Source: Xiphias gladius (Eukaryota; Chordata; Actinopteri; Istiophoriformes; Xiphiidae). From it: a stretch of DNA of 64,000 bases. The DNA lies in assembly GCF_016859285.1 (NCBI RefSeq), contig NC_053401.1:4516469-4580468 (forward strand), in the 5' to 3' direction. Below the pieces are notes generated by a model that saw only the letters and a program-made list of their open reading frames with translations, did not search any database and was not told where the DNA came from. Below, piece by piece: positions 25,801 to 40,300 of this stretch. A program made the translations under genes and the position numbers. The first letter of the stretch is position 1, and every line of letters starts with the position of its first letter.

Positions 25801-28800
25801 ATGAGAAGAGTGCAAGTATGCAGCGCTGAGAGCACAATAACAATCTCCTTGTCATTCCTGTGAGCTGGAATGCCATGCATGCTGGATAATGATTGAAGGA
25901 GGGGGGCGGGCAAGGCATCTGAGGAAGCTCTTTATTTGTTTGCGTTACACCGTGCAACTGTTATGTAGGACACACAATTATAAAGTGATTACGGAGGTAG
26001 ACGCACACTGCACACACACACACACACAGAAAATAACTGCAAATGCGCAAAAATACACACCAACTCTTGCATTTGTTTCCCACGGTGTATGATGTGTCAC
26101 CAACTCCTGAATGGCTCTGATTCACACACAAACACACTGTACCCGAACACAGAGTTAAACACATCCACATGCTATAGGAATAAAGCTATAAACGACACGT
26201 TTTCTGCCTGAACTGACCCCGTGCAGTGTAGACGTGAACACACACGCACACACATACACAGAAACAAATGCATAAGCACACATGACTGATTTTACACACA
26301 TCACACACCATTTCAGTCACACTAATAGGGGGAGCGATTGTATAAATGAGAGGTTCAGGCAAATAGGAGGCAGGAGACCTAATGAAACATGTCGCAAAAA
26401 CGAAATGAAAGGTGGAGTAACTCACGAAAAAGTCCAGAGCGGAGAGAAAGAAAAGGGCAGGGAAAAAAGAAAAAACGGACAGGGAGGAAGAAAAAGGAGG
26501 GGAAAAGGCCAGCAGCAGCAGCAGCAGCAGCATCTGGCTCGGGTCCAGGCAGCTGCTATTTCAACCCATTTCACATGTTTACCATACCGTGATACGGGAC
26601 AATTAGCAAATGTACACACTCGGAGCTGCACACACGCAATCACGTAAAGTCGGCCATACAGCGGCCACAGCCAGTTACTGAAAGTTCAGATACATCCATT
26701 AGATACTGGAAGTACAGCGGGACCGAGTGTACGTACCCATTTTCACGCCAATCCATTCAATACTTGTCAAGTTGTTTCCAAAAAACAAAAATGTCGGCCT
26801 CATGGTGGCGCTGGGGGGGGTGTGGGGGAGTCAAGAGCTCACCAAGACCGTATTTCACTTCATACTCTGGCTAAGAAAGAATCTTTGAATGCAAGAAGTC
26901 AAAACTGATGCAGCAGAGGCCGAGACATCCTGACGTTTAGTACCTAGCAGGGGTCAAGCTCCAAAAACACAGAATCCCGCGTTTCCCATGATGCAGCTCG
27001 ATACTGTGTGTCATTAGACCCTCCATGAACGGTACATGCTGATGACTTTCAAATTCCACATCCCCGGTTCGTAACACCATATTTCCATACATGCAAGGGA
27101 ACATTCCTGGTGGATTACTTTGTGACACGAGCGGAGTCTTTCTGCTGCCGTAGAGCTGTAAAATCCTATCTGTGATTATTGCCATTAGATACCAGCCTTT
27201 GAACGTAACCTGAACAAAACGCCCCAACCAACGTAATATCTGCTGAGTTCCTCTTTATGTGGAGAGAGGAAGGAAGGGAGTGCGAGTCATACGCATAAAT
27301 AAGATGTCAGGGAAATAAATGAAAACAATGACAGAGGAGCGAAAGAAAAGCAAAAAAACAGGGTAAGACGACACACAAACACACCCTGGCTGGACTGATT
27401 GCTGCAAACGCTCCAGTAGCTGGCCCTGGATGTTATTATGTGTGAATGTGTGTGTGTCTGTGTTGGCTTTGTGGCTAGCTAACAGACAGTGTAATCACCC
27501 TGAACCGCAAAACCCCACGTGGGGGTCCAGGAGCGCAAAACAACAAACAAACAAACAAACCGATCCCTTCATCCGCGCTCACAGTGTCTGGGCCGTAATG
27601 ACTCGACATATCAGGGCCACTTTCGCCGCTGATTACTGTATACACACGCACACGCACACTCAGAGCAGACAAAACGCTGCGTGGTGCGGCACACACACCT
27701 CACACACACACGCGCGCGCACACACTGCAGATCAAACAAACAAGACATACTGCACATATATGAATAGAAACGCTTGATCCTGCAGTGTATGTTTAGTGTA
27801 TGTAAAGACGGCTTTGGCAGGTCACACACAATTATAAAGAAAAAACACAAAAATGCAAAACCACACACACGCCCTTCCCTTCCCCGAGTGAGCGGTAATC
27901 TCTGCCCTCATCTCTTGTCCTGTGCCGCTCTGCTTGTTTGGGTTTTGCCAGAAACAGCGGCTCTGGGTCGAAACAGAGACACAAAACAAACTGCTGATAG
28001 GCGGGAAAAGGCACTTACATAACGTCCGCGTGTTTACCGAACGCTCCTGCGCGGCGCACGGCAGAACGGCGCTCCGATGACCTGAGGTAATGTTGTGATG
28101 ACAGTTAAGACGGATTTACTGTTCAAACTCAAACTCTTGGCTGCAGTCAGACTAATATTTGTGGTAAAAAAAATAAAAAGGCTATTAGCAAGCAAGCATT
28201 AAAATGATTTATTTTTTATTATTATCCTGGTGTGCAGTGGGGTGTTTTACAGTCCTGTGGTTTAAACAAAGTTCCAGAGGATTTTCTACTCTCAAAAGAA
28301 GGAAATCCTCATAAAAACACTCAGCGGAGCTACTTCCAATTTCTTGGCAAGAAAAACAGTGAGTTTTAAAGATTTAAAGGCTGTTTCCGATAAATTGGCT
28401 GTTCAAAAAAAAAGTAGAAGATTGACTACACCGACCTGCACCGTTCGGGGAAAACCTATACCGTATAATAGGGCCTGACCACATCGGACAAGCCAATATA
28501 ATGGCCGATATTAGATACTAGGTATTAAGAGGTTTCACTGCAGAAATGCCAAGAATATGTTATTGGCCACCAGAGAGCAATAACACATTTATTTTTCTAC
28601 TGTAAAATTCATTTCAGTGCAATCCTTTTAAACTAGGAGATCCATATCAAAGCTGTTGTTTTATTCAGGTGTTTTTGTAGAATAATTAGGCTCATATATT
28701 GTTGTTGGATTTTTCTAAACTCTAGAAAACCCTATCAGCCTCAAAACTCCAGTATCAGTCAGGCTATAATACTGAATATACTGATGGGGGTGTTATTGTT

Positions 28801-29050
28801 TACTGTTGTTTATCTGTCTAAATGTCTCTGCTTAAACAAATTGTAAAGGAAACTCCTTGTTGACTCTCACTTTCCCTGTTGAGCTTCGCTGATTGCTGAT
28901 TGCAGCAGAGCAGACGCTCGGCTTCAAAGTCACCCAGGTTTTTTTGTTTGTGGAGATGGCTGCGATAGGGGCCCAGCTCTGAAACACTTATATTTGATCT
29001 CCAGCAAAAACACTGTCTGTTCACACCTTTATCAACACGCGGACACACAG

Positions 29051-29084
<34 letters not shown>

Positions 29085-32000
29085 CAACACCACCATTAAC
29101 CGTCAGTTGAATCAACATCTCCATCTCTTGTGTTTGTTATCAGCGGAAAAGCAGCTGTTTATCCGACCAGACACAGCCAGAAGAACAGAGGAAGCAAGAG
29201 AAAGAAAGGTGATACCTTCCACCCCTCCTTTGGTCTGTCATTACGACAACTGCCAACACAAAGTGAACAAGGCATTTAGTCTGCAAGTATCAAGCCTATA
29301 ATCTCGATTTCCTTAGAACAAGTGAAAAACCTGCCCACGGGGAGTGATTACTTCATGATAATCATCGAAATACGTGCGACTTAAAGAATGTTAAGCAAAA
29401 TCAGAGAATCGCGGAGTTAAAGCTTGAAAGAAGTTCATGTGCACTGGAAATGTAATTACTGGAAAGGAGTATTGATTGTTCTTTCACAAGAAAAACAAAA
29501 GAAATCTTAAGATCCACTCACTAGTTTTTTCGGAGCTTTCAACAGACTGTGAGATGCAGCAGAAATCACCTACCAATCTTACCTATTGTTAGAGTTACAT
29601 TTTTTTTTTTTTTTTTTTGCGAAACTCCCGTTTTGCAAGTTCAAGAATTAACGTTCTTGCTCAAGTTCTGACCCTATTTCAGTAGTATTACTATCACCCA
29701 AGTTAGATTTCAACATTTTAAAAAGGTATGCCTTGGGGCTTCTGTCCACCAGCGGCGCTTCGGAGCTACGTTCTGATGAGCGGGCTCCTATTAGCTCTCA
29801 CATGTGGATGCACCAACACACGGGTGATCCGGTACACATTACTGCCGACTGCAGAGGGTGATAACGGAAACGTGTACCGCACGCAGGCCGTAAAAGACGG
29901 AGAAGAGGAAGAAGGTCAAACAAGAGGCAGGTTGTGTCCGCAATCACTCCCTCGTTCACTAATTCACTACTCCCTTTATAATAGACACTGAACACTTTAC
30001 TCTATAGTTTGCAGTAAAATTGAAATTTTGGCTCCTTATATCATCATTTAATTATCATTGTTTCAACACCAACAGGTTTAGTCTTGCGTGACTGTAATTT
30101 TCACATTTTTAAAGTGCAACGAATTGCACTGTGGTACTGGCAGCAGAAAGTAGTGTGGTGCGGTGTAATGTTTGAGCATTGTATATGATGTATATAGTGC
30201 ATACATTTCACACCCGGAATTCAGACACTCAAATAAAACGCCCTGCATGGACTGTAAATACAGCAAACTGTATCAGAAATAAAGAGCGATACTGAACTAA
30301 GCCGCAGAGGAGAGTTGGGGCCGGGTTACACTATAAAAGAAGTAGTTCGTGAAAACCATACAGCGTACCTTCCGTAGTTAAGTAACATTTGACAGAATAG
30401 TCTTAACTCAAGTCCCACTAACTAGCTTTTTCCTGAGCTATCCGCCACATCCCATGGTCTCCATCGGTGGGTGAAGTTCACTCAGTTGCCGCGGAAATAT
30501 ACAGCGTGTGACCAAATCATGGCCAAAGTTTCATACTTACATCGCCTGATGACAGCTGAACCCCATTCCACGATAACTGGGCAAACTCCGTTCCGCCGAT
30601 GAAGACCATGAGATGTGGTTGAGAGCTCCACAAAGAGCTAGTAAATTAACCTGGCGTTAAGATTATTTGGACAAACTACTGCGCCCATGGTCATGAATGA
30701 AAATTCACGCAAGAAAGCGTTCAAGAAGTTATATTTTTAGACTTGATAGCAAAGGTTAAGGTTTTTTTATTGAACACTCTACACCACATAATGGACAAAT
30801 CTTTACTCTCACTCACTGCTGCTCTCTTACCACATGGTTGGTCCGGTCTCTAATGGGCTGGTATCGCGGTGCAGGAACACACTGCTCGGCATGTCCGTTA
30901 CAGAAGCAGCTTCCCTTGACTATCAGGTCATAGATGGCAAAGTGTCCGGTCGGTAGAGCTTCACGTGCGGAGGCAAGTTCTTTGGCCTGGCATGGACACG
31001 ACTGCTGCTTCAGCAGCCGGATGCGGATGTTGGTCACCCTGAGCTGCTGCTGACCCTCCACTCCGAACGGATCCAGGGACTCCCACTTAGGGAGTGTTCG
31101 GTAGATCACCTGTTGGTCGAGGAGAGTTCATTTCAACGATTTACAGATTTTCACAGGCGGTAAAAGACACAATAGAAACCTTAAATCTGTCCTGAAATTA
31201 TATCACAGTTCAATTACCCTAACAAAGACAGATCTCCATTTTTACTTGGCTCATTGTGATCTGACAAGACTCGACAGGCAATTTAAGGGACGTGTAATTT
31301 CAAGTGGGGTGATGATTAACAAGTGCTCTTTTTCAATCCAACACCTGATTTAAGGAAGTTGCCAACCGCCGACTGGTCTGACACTAGACTTCTAGTCTCC
31401 TCCTCTTCTTCTAATCATCAAACAAAAAATGTTTTCAAATATCTTCTAAATTATCCAGCAAAAGCGTTTTATGGATCCCTTTGAATTAAGAAATTGGCAG
31501 TGTAATTACAGAACCAAGCTAGTTCCGTTAAGTCCGTGAGTTTTAAGAGGTGGGAAGTCTTCTGACTGGTCCACCTTTATGCCGCCATACTCAACTGATT
31601 CTCAGGAGATGTTTTTAGCCAAAAAATATCAGACCTGAAACTGTGTTTGCAGTATTGACTGGCTTTGCAAAGCTACGTATATTTCAATAGCCACATGTAT
31701 CAAAAAAGTTCTCTGACAGGAGGACATGCCTAAATGCCTGCAACGTCTCAGTTTCACCAACCTACATATGTGATCTGAAATATCTTTTACCAAGAGGAAC
31801 CAAAGGCTCTAGATGAGCAAAAACATCTTTCTGCTCTTTAGTAACACTTTGTCATTCACTCATCCCCGTCTTTATCTGTCATTGACCACACGTGAATAGA
31901 GAGCTTTAACTTAGTCTTAGGTCTAACTAATGAGATGAGGATTGTGTCCCTATGAATATTTGGACTTGCGAATGGAAGAAATATTCAGGGACATTTCTTT

Positions 32001-35000
32001 AGGGTTTAGGGTTCTTTAGGGTTTCACATCATATCAAACGGACTGTAATTAAAAGCAGCTGAGTGGGAAAAACTTTTGACGTCAACCTATGAGTTTTAAT
32101 TTTAAGTCAGACGTATCAGGAATTTTTTATGGCTACGATATTTCCCACTTTCCGGCAAGAATTGTCCAAGTTTTCAACAAACATTGGCAAAATGGCTAAA
32201 AAGCCTCCATGACTGGCAGTGAATCTAAATAAAATCCAATACTAAGGTTTTGCAACAGACTGAACTAATTTGAAACGGTACTACACACCTCTTTTTTATA
32301 TCTGGTTGCACTTAACGTACCACAACAAATGTGCGGTAAAAGAAAAGGTAATTTAGGCTATTAATCTGGTGTGACTGCAAGGTTAGAAACAGGGGTAACC
32401 ATCTTGGAATGATATGTGAAAATTTCCAAGGTGGAGTGAGGGGAGGTTTTTCCGTTCCAACATCGTGTGAATGCAGCATTTATGGCTTGCAATTTGCACC
32501 TTTTTAAATAGATAGATTAGATATTTTTTATAATACTTTCTGAAACTTTCTGTACCTTTTAGACATGAAGAGGGTGATTGTTAGTTGCAGCTTTTCTTCG
32601 CTCCTTCTTGAACATACAATACAAACTCATATGTGCTTAGTTTTCCCTTCAGAAAGTGGGATTGTATTGTTGGGCCTGAGTATTTGTGGTTTTCTGCGTC
32701 TTTGGTTTACTTTTGCTTTGTCTTGAATTACGGAAAAGCATAATAAATTTCTTAATAGCACAAAAGAGCAGACGAGACACTCTTCTCTTTTGCAGCTCCA
32801 CTTCATGATTTAAAGCGATTAGACGGATGTATTCAGTAGCACAATCAGGTTCATTGATGCTGCTCATGTCCCTACATCTGTCATGTTAATGGGGGTTTGT
32901 TTTGGTATCATTTGTGCACTAAACTATGACCTTACACCCTGCCATCATTGACTACATCCTCACATGACCATGAGGCCCCCCCCCCCTCTCTCTCTCTCTT
33001 TACCCTGTCTGGTCCCTGGACATCCTTCAAATCGAAGATCCCTTTGTGGGCTGCTATCACCACGACTACTGCTGCCATTAGCAACCAACACCGCTGCTGT
33101 TGTCAGGGTGAAAAAGTTGGTGTCTGACCCAACTCTTGCTGTGAGAGAAATGTGTGTGTTTGCATTGTGTCTCTTTTTCAAAGTGTGTGTTGTTGTCACT
33201 GGCTAGCTGTCAGTGATACCATTGGAGGAGTAGTGTGTGTGTGTTTATGTGTGTGAGTGAGTGTTTTCTTTGGTTGAAGCTTTGGTTGAAATGCAAGCAA
33301 AGCCCCCATGCGGCTCCCTGATTGGCTGGATGACTGGCTGAGAGTGTGATGGGAGGAGCGCTATTAATTTCCCTGTTGTTGGAAAAGGTCGCGGGGTCAC
33401 AGCATTGTGGTCCGCAATTAAGAGAACACGACAAATAGGACGAGGGGCGCCAATCCGCGGGAGAGCACGGAGAATGGGGCAAGACAAAGACGGGGACGGA
33501 GATGCAGCTTCACATAACTCAGGGCCGGACAAAAGGCCTGCGACAGCCCGGCGACACCACAGCAACACCAGCACACACACACAACCACACTGATATGCAC
33601 ACAAAAACACACTGTCAAAATCACAACAGTGTTGTGGATTCCTTTACACAACACAAATTCCACAAGAGGCCTTCTTGGAGCTTCTGCTACACAATCTTGC
33701 CTCAGAGGTTTCCTTTGAATGTGGAAACTAAAATATTAGTGTTTGCAAATATGCTGATGACAATGATGTTTATGTTAATGTGTGTCATGAATAGATGTAA
33801 GTCTGACTCTTTAAAGGGTGTTAGGGGGCCATGCAAAATGAAGAGCAGTCTAACCAAACCCAGTAGTTTATCTGTGTTCATTTTTAATCTAAAAATATTG
33901 GTGAAAATTGGATTATAATAATACAATCTTTTAGTTCATATACTCTGCTTTTTAAACTATTTTAATGGACTATGGTACACAGTCAGCTGCTTATTTGGGG
34001 CCATATTTCCCTTCTTGGCTTCCTTTTTTATTATGTGAGGCATTTTCTGAGTTGTAAGAGGTCGTTATTTACACTAACAGTGTCCTCTTGCAGCAGAAAA
34101 TCAACTTTTGGGTGCATGAGAACTTAAAATTGGGGTCAAAATTTGTTTAAGACGACCTGCTCCATTTAAAAAAGAGGATGTCTTTGTGGGAATATCAGTG
34201 GAAACTCAAAATGCTGAGCCCTAAAGGTATCATGTGGCGTTTTTGACCACTAACGGCACTATGGAAAAATCTTTTGATTAGTGGATACAAGATTTTTTTG
34301 TATCTTGTGCTCAAGCATATCGTGCAATACACATTCCTAGCAATGGTTATTTGCCATTCTACTGAATGACATTTGGTGGAAGCTTAGCAGTGCAACAGCA
34401 AAAGGTGTGAATACTGCATGGATGTAAACAATGCAGGTTTCAGGGTCTTAATAAAATATGTTTTTCAAATGTTTTACGAGGAAAAAAAATACATTTTTTA
34501 GGTTTGTTGGGCGAAAAGGATACACATAATATTTTTGGTGAGAAACACTGAATGTTAACATAATTGTTTACAAGAAACTCTGCTAACATTGTCATAAGTA
34601 CAGAAGGAAAAACATCAGCTATTTTAATCTATGTTTCACTGTCACTGCTTTGTATCTAATGTTGGAGTCTGAGAAACTTTGCTTTATAGAGGATATTGTA
34701 TCATTATGGAGCTTGAAAAACGGAGACCAGATGTATATGTCGTGTTGAAAGCACATACACATGGAAGTTTTATACCTAGTATCAATGCAAGGCAATTTAG
34801 ACCAATTGAGCCACCTTTTAATTTTGTCTCTCTGGAACAGTGGGTTCACTGTGGGCCATGTGTCCACTCATAATCTTTCTTCCTGTTTCAGGCTGAAAAA
34901 TAAAGTAAGTCTGGCTTTCACAGGCCTAATTCCATCAAAGCACTGTGGACTGTAATCTGGTAAACAGGCACAATGGGCATTGATGGAAGGAGAGAGACAG

Positions 35001-35128
35001 AGAGGGAAACAGAGAGGGGGGATGGGTGTCTAGCCAACAGTACCAACATCCATCAGAGCAAGGGCCACTTCCTTCCCAGCCGACAGACGGAGAGCCAACT
35101 GTATGTGTTTATCTGAAAGGGCATGGAT

Positions 35129-35175
<47 letters not shown>

Positions 35176-35202
35176 TGAGGACCTGTGGAAAAGAGAAAGC
35201 AA

Positions 35203-35239
<37 letters not shown>

Positions 35240-35353
35240 GGCTGGTCTGCTTCAATCTCTTCCCTAAGGAGGTCAGGCACTACAACAAACACTCACATTC
35301 TTCCAGCCCAGCTGACCTCATAAATAAGACAAGGAGTCCTACACACGCACGTG

Positions 35354-35404
<51 letters not shown>

Positions 35405-37320
35405 CCTTTTCCCAACATTACAGGTGAACACGAGAGGCTTTGAGCGCAAGAGATGACATGCTTTCATGTTTGCATTAGAAAGACGGGAGGTAGAAACCTG
35501 AGAAGCCTGTAATCGCTTCCAGCTACGAACCCCCCCATCACTGCTCTCACTTATCTGATCATGGAAGCTCAGACACTCACATGCAACCCGACACGCTTTG
35601 ATACACACTTAAGAAACACACATGAGTCACAATGTATTAACCTGAGCCAACTTAAAATCAAGTTGTAGGCCAGGTGATGTGTCTTTTATGTACTTTGCTT
35701 TAAGATACATTGTTGAGGAAATGATATTTTTGACTATTTTTCTTACTCATGAGCAGTGTTGGGTAAGCCTTCCTTGGCTGAACACTTTATTTGGTAAAAC
35801 AAGCTTTATAACGTAGGTTCATACTGCAAATGATCATAAGGCTGCAAGTACTTCATTATCGATTAATGTGGTGATTACTTGTTTAGTCTATAATAGATAT
35901 TCAGTTTACGACAGTATATAATAAAGAAAAACAGCAAATCGCCACTTCTAGGAAGCAGAGACGAGGCCTTCCTTGGTGTTTTTGCTTGATAAATGACTTA
36001 AATGATTATGAAAATGAATCATTTTGTTTGTCTAGTCTGTTCAGTGCTAAGTGATATTAAGTTTTATGTAAATGGGGTTCCTTTTTTGTTTATAAAACCC
36101 TAAATGATTAGATTTAATTTCCATTTTCATATTAATTTGCCGTGACAACTAAGTAAACTCCATCTGCTGATGAAGGCCACCAGATGCAGCTGTAATCTCT
36201 GAAAAATATCCAGTAAGGGGACCTTGTGGCAATAAACCTTGAACCTTAAATTACAGGGGCCCTGAATAGATGCAAGTCCGGGGCAATTCATACATAATAA
36301 TTCATTATTTGGTCTGCACTAAAGCCGGTGCACATCCATGCTTATAGATGCTCTTCATATTTGAACAAGAAATGCAGAGGAATTGAGGTATTATATAACC
36401 CTAAAACACACACTGTACAGTAAAAGGTTTTGTTGTCATCACCTCGCACAGGTCAAAGACTGTTTGACTCTCATTTCAGGTGATGTACAACCGCAACAAA
36501 AACACACAGAAGAAGAGAAAGTGTGAACTGCTGAGCAGCAGCAGCTGGTCTGTCAGAGCACTACTCGACCTCTTTTAACCTCAGGGTCATCAGTTGAGAG
36601 GTCAGAGGGCAAAGGGTCATGCCTAGCACAGGTGGTTGAAGCTAACATGTGGAGCGCCGTCAGAAAAAGACTGAAAACAAGTCGCTTTTTTCACACCTTT
36701 GTGCACAAAAAGGTTTAGAGCTGCAAGGATTAGTTGATTAAGTGATTATTTTTTAAGCGAAAATGCAAAAATGGTTTCGGCCTCTGAAATGTGATGAGAA
36801 TTTGGTTCTTTTCTTTGTCACATACAACAGTGACCTGAATATCTTTGTGCTGTTGGACGGGCAAAACGAGACATCTGCAGACGTCACCTTGAACTCTGGG
36901 AAATTTGCAACGGGCAGATAAATAGATCATGAAAATAATTGTTCAATCGTGTAATAAAAAGGTCCAAAAAATATTCTTTAATAGTACATAAACACCTCCA
37001 TACCAAGAATTTAGTAAAACTCAAAAACAGAGAAACCCAGCAGGGGCACATGGATGAAGATTTATGATCCTGCAGTAGAATAAGTACAGAACAGCTGTCA
37101 GAATGGAGTAGTAGCAGGAAGAGGCACTCGGAGAGGGCGTACACACACTTTACATGTGAGAGCGCTGCGGGGAGCCCAGAGCAGCACCACGCTTGGCATG
37201 TGCCTCCGCGCACATCTGCAGAGCAGCTCCCCGACACACACTGCTTCAATTAAACATCAGTGGGCTTCAGGAAGCCCTCTCGTGCTACAGTCAAAGTACG
37301 CCCATTAAACACTCACTCAT

Positions 37321-37387
<67 letters not shown>

Positions 37388-40300
37388 CTCAGAGCTTCCC
37401 CCACCTGGCTGCTCTCTGCTTTTTTTTCAGCTCAGTGTGCTAAGTGCACCGTATGACTCTTGCATGTTGCGTGACTCACGGCGGAAAGACCTGGAGGAGG
37501 GAGGGGTGATGATGGAGATGGTGCACTTTAAATCTTGGAGAAAGCATGGGCATCCGCCTGGCCAGTGGCAGGGTTTACCTGTCATACATGGCGAGTGTGG
37601 TGTGACATCATTAGCGCTTCATTCACAGAGGAAGAAAAAGCTGCCCACCGAAGCAGGAGCCCCCCCCCCCTTCCCTCCCTCCAGTGGTGCACTGCAGGTG
37701 TGTATCCGCCCTCGTTTCCACATGCGTTGACCCGCTTTCTGGGCACTCCGGCTGTGTTTGGGCCGAGCAAAAAAAAAAGGGAGCTCAAACGGGACTCAAT
37801 ACAAATCTAATCATCAAAGCCGCATCCAGAAGTTACAGTGGGCCTGAGTAGTGACAGAGGCAAGTCAAGGTGTTTACCGTTGGTGCTTTCAAATAATGTC
37901 AGAGGAATGAATGTGTTGCAGTCTGTGTTTTGGGAAGGAAAGAAAAACAGTGTAAACTTTACACTAAAACTCTTTAACCTATTCTTTATATTTTACATTA
38001 CTTTTATTTTACTCCTACTTCCATTTACCCTTTTTTTCCTTAATCCTAAGGATTTCAGACCTGGTTGATTTGGTGACGCCTGTGTTCCCGGGTAGCAATG
38101 GGAGTTGTGTTTTAATAATAAAAGATCCAGTGTGTCTCAGGTCGAGACACTGACCATCAACCGGAACCTCCCCGATATGAGTCCAGCTAGGGAGAATAGT
38201 TGCATCTCTCCCTCCACGTTTCCTGTCGTCTCTCTACTACTGCCTGTAATAAAGGCATAAAAATACTTGGAGAGAAAAGTCCCAGAGTTAAATTTGAGAT
38301 GCCTTGTGTATCGACCACATCCTGGGTGGCTACTCTGTCAGAAACACAGCGGAAAAGGAGCAACCGGTTGTGTTTACAGCGCAGCCAAACAAACTGGGGC
38401 CTCATTGCATTACGTTGTTTTACTACAGAAGACGAAGAAGGACAATCAGCAGCGCCATCTGACACGAAAACACCAAACTCCCAGTCGAATTTTGTCTTCC
38501 ATGTTGCATGAAATGTGCCATGTACCAGCCTTTGTCTGATGCAGCATGTCCAGTACATGCATGAATAATTGTGGGTAGGTTCACAACTTGAATCCCGTGT
38601 GGGAAAGGTGGACTCTACCAACAAAAGCTACTTCGTACAGAATGCAAAATGGCTATTGTCATTGGAGGGTCTAAGAAGAGAGAGTGTTGATCATTATACA
38701 GACTGACAAACGTGACTTCAAACAGATTCTAATGACTGCATTTAATATGATAAAGGTACATCAGACATCACACAAACTGGGCTAAAAACACAGAGCTTCC
38801 TCCTCACCTCTCCACGGTTGCAGGGATACGCCCCCGAGTATTTGGATGTGCAGGTGGCCCCGTCCCGGCCTCCTCCTGCCTTTCCCTCCTCCAGCCCGAA
38901 AGCGTCGCTGCAGTTGCCGGCGTAGTACTGCAGCATCCTCCACGTTCGCCCAAAGTCCTGTGACCGCTCCAGGGTCATGGCAGCAGGCCTCGGCGAGCGA
39001 AACACGATGATGAGATGTGTGAAGTAGAACTCAGCCTCCAGGTCCAGTTGCACAGTCTCAGACTCCACCCCGTCAGCTGACTGCCACCAGGTGTTGGGGT
39101 GTCGGAAGGAGGAGTCGGACATGGCCCCCGCGAGGTGGGACAGGAGCGGCAGGCCGGCGTTGCACTTGGCACATTTGGCGGCACTGCAGGCAAGGTTGGC
39201 GTTGGGGTCGGAGTAGGAGCAGTAGAGCTCGGTGCCGTTGTTGCCACAGACGGTCTGCGTCAGGACCCGGCGGCCCAGGGCCAAGTTGCCCATGCGGGGG
39301 TTGCAGGCCCGGCTCTCACAGCGAGGGGCCACACCCGTGCGAAACACCTCCACCGACAGACCTGGACGGATGGAGAAAAAAAGAAAGAGAAGTTTACACG
39401 CGTTATTGGGAACTATGGGCTGAGGTGACATAGCAGCTTTTTAGAGAAAGCAAGACAAATAAAGTGAAAACGTGGGTGTCAGGTGGGTATGGGAAGGTTA
39501 TTTATTCATTATAACTTCGCTTAAAGGGTCAGCGCATCTAAATAACTTGCCTCTAGTGGCATTTAACCAATTTGCAGATAAGATTTTTTGTTGGCCCAGG
39601 TTTTGAGATATGTGTCCGATTTCTGCCTCCTAACGCAACGGGGCAGAGCTTTCCAGAAAACCGGGTGCCTGTTGCAAGACCAGACAAGTAAGTGAGAAGG
39701 TTTTTTTCTTGTTGTAATTTGGGTGAACTGACCCGTTAAGTCCCAATTTTAAGGAGGAAGATAAATCCAAACTGCCAGAAAACCAATAAAAACAAAAATT
39801 ACAATAGCAGAACATTTAGGACAACTTTCCCCTCTCAGCAGCATTCAATGACCCATTGTGACCCCAGATATTTAATCTTACTTTCTAAGTAGGTTTGGAG
39901 CTTTTGGAGATGTTTTGGTTTTTTTTGCCAATTCCTCAGAACTTGGTGAACAGACACACCCGAACGTCAGTTAGAGTGACAGAGTGTGTGTGGGAGAAAG
40001 TAAGTGGGCGAGCTGAGAGTAAGTGTGACTCAGTGTGAGTGCGTGTACACAAGTCAAGTGATTCACCTCGATCGGAAATGTTATGCAAAAAGGGATAATA
40101 GAGGCATTGTGCACCTGCTGTTGCACACTGCAGCCAGCGTGGACTCTGACACAGATAAAGTTTGGCAGCTCGGGGAGGATGAGCAGCATTCAGACGCCTT
40201 CCAGACGCTATGCAACCGCCCCCAGCCCCCACCGCCCCGAGGGGGCCACAGTGTCATCTTCCTGAGTAGATTTATGATCTTAATCCTGGAGCTCGCTGTG

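Larger units (their letters stand above)
31110..38807 (-). other. ntn4 intron 2 (7.7 kb)
   Basis: No nested gene was seen. It includes TG/AC tracts (35131-35174, 35204-35238, 35341-35402, 37322-37384), repeat fragments at 35840-36040 and 36718-36915, and a nuclear-receptor half-site cluster at 36599-36619. Confidence 0.6.

Noticed and set aside
29728-29991. 87-codon plus-strand reading frame beginning MPWGFCPP
   Set aside because: It lies within ntn4 intron 3 beside probable dispersed repeats and has no recognised domain or splice context.
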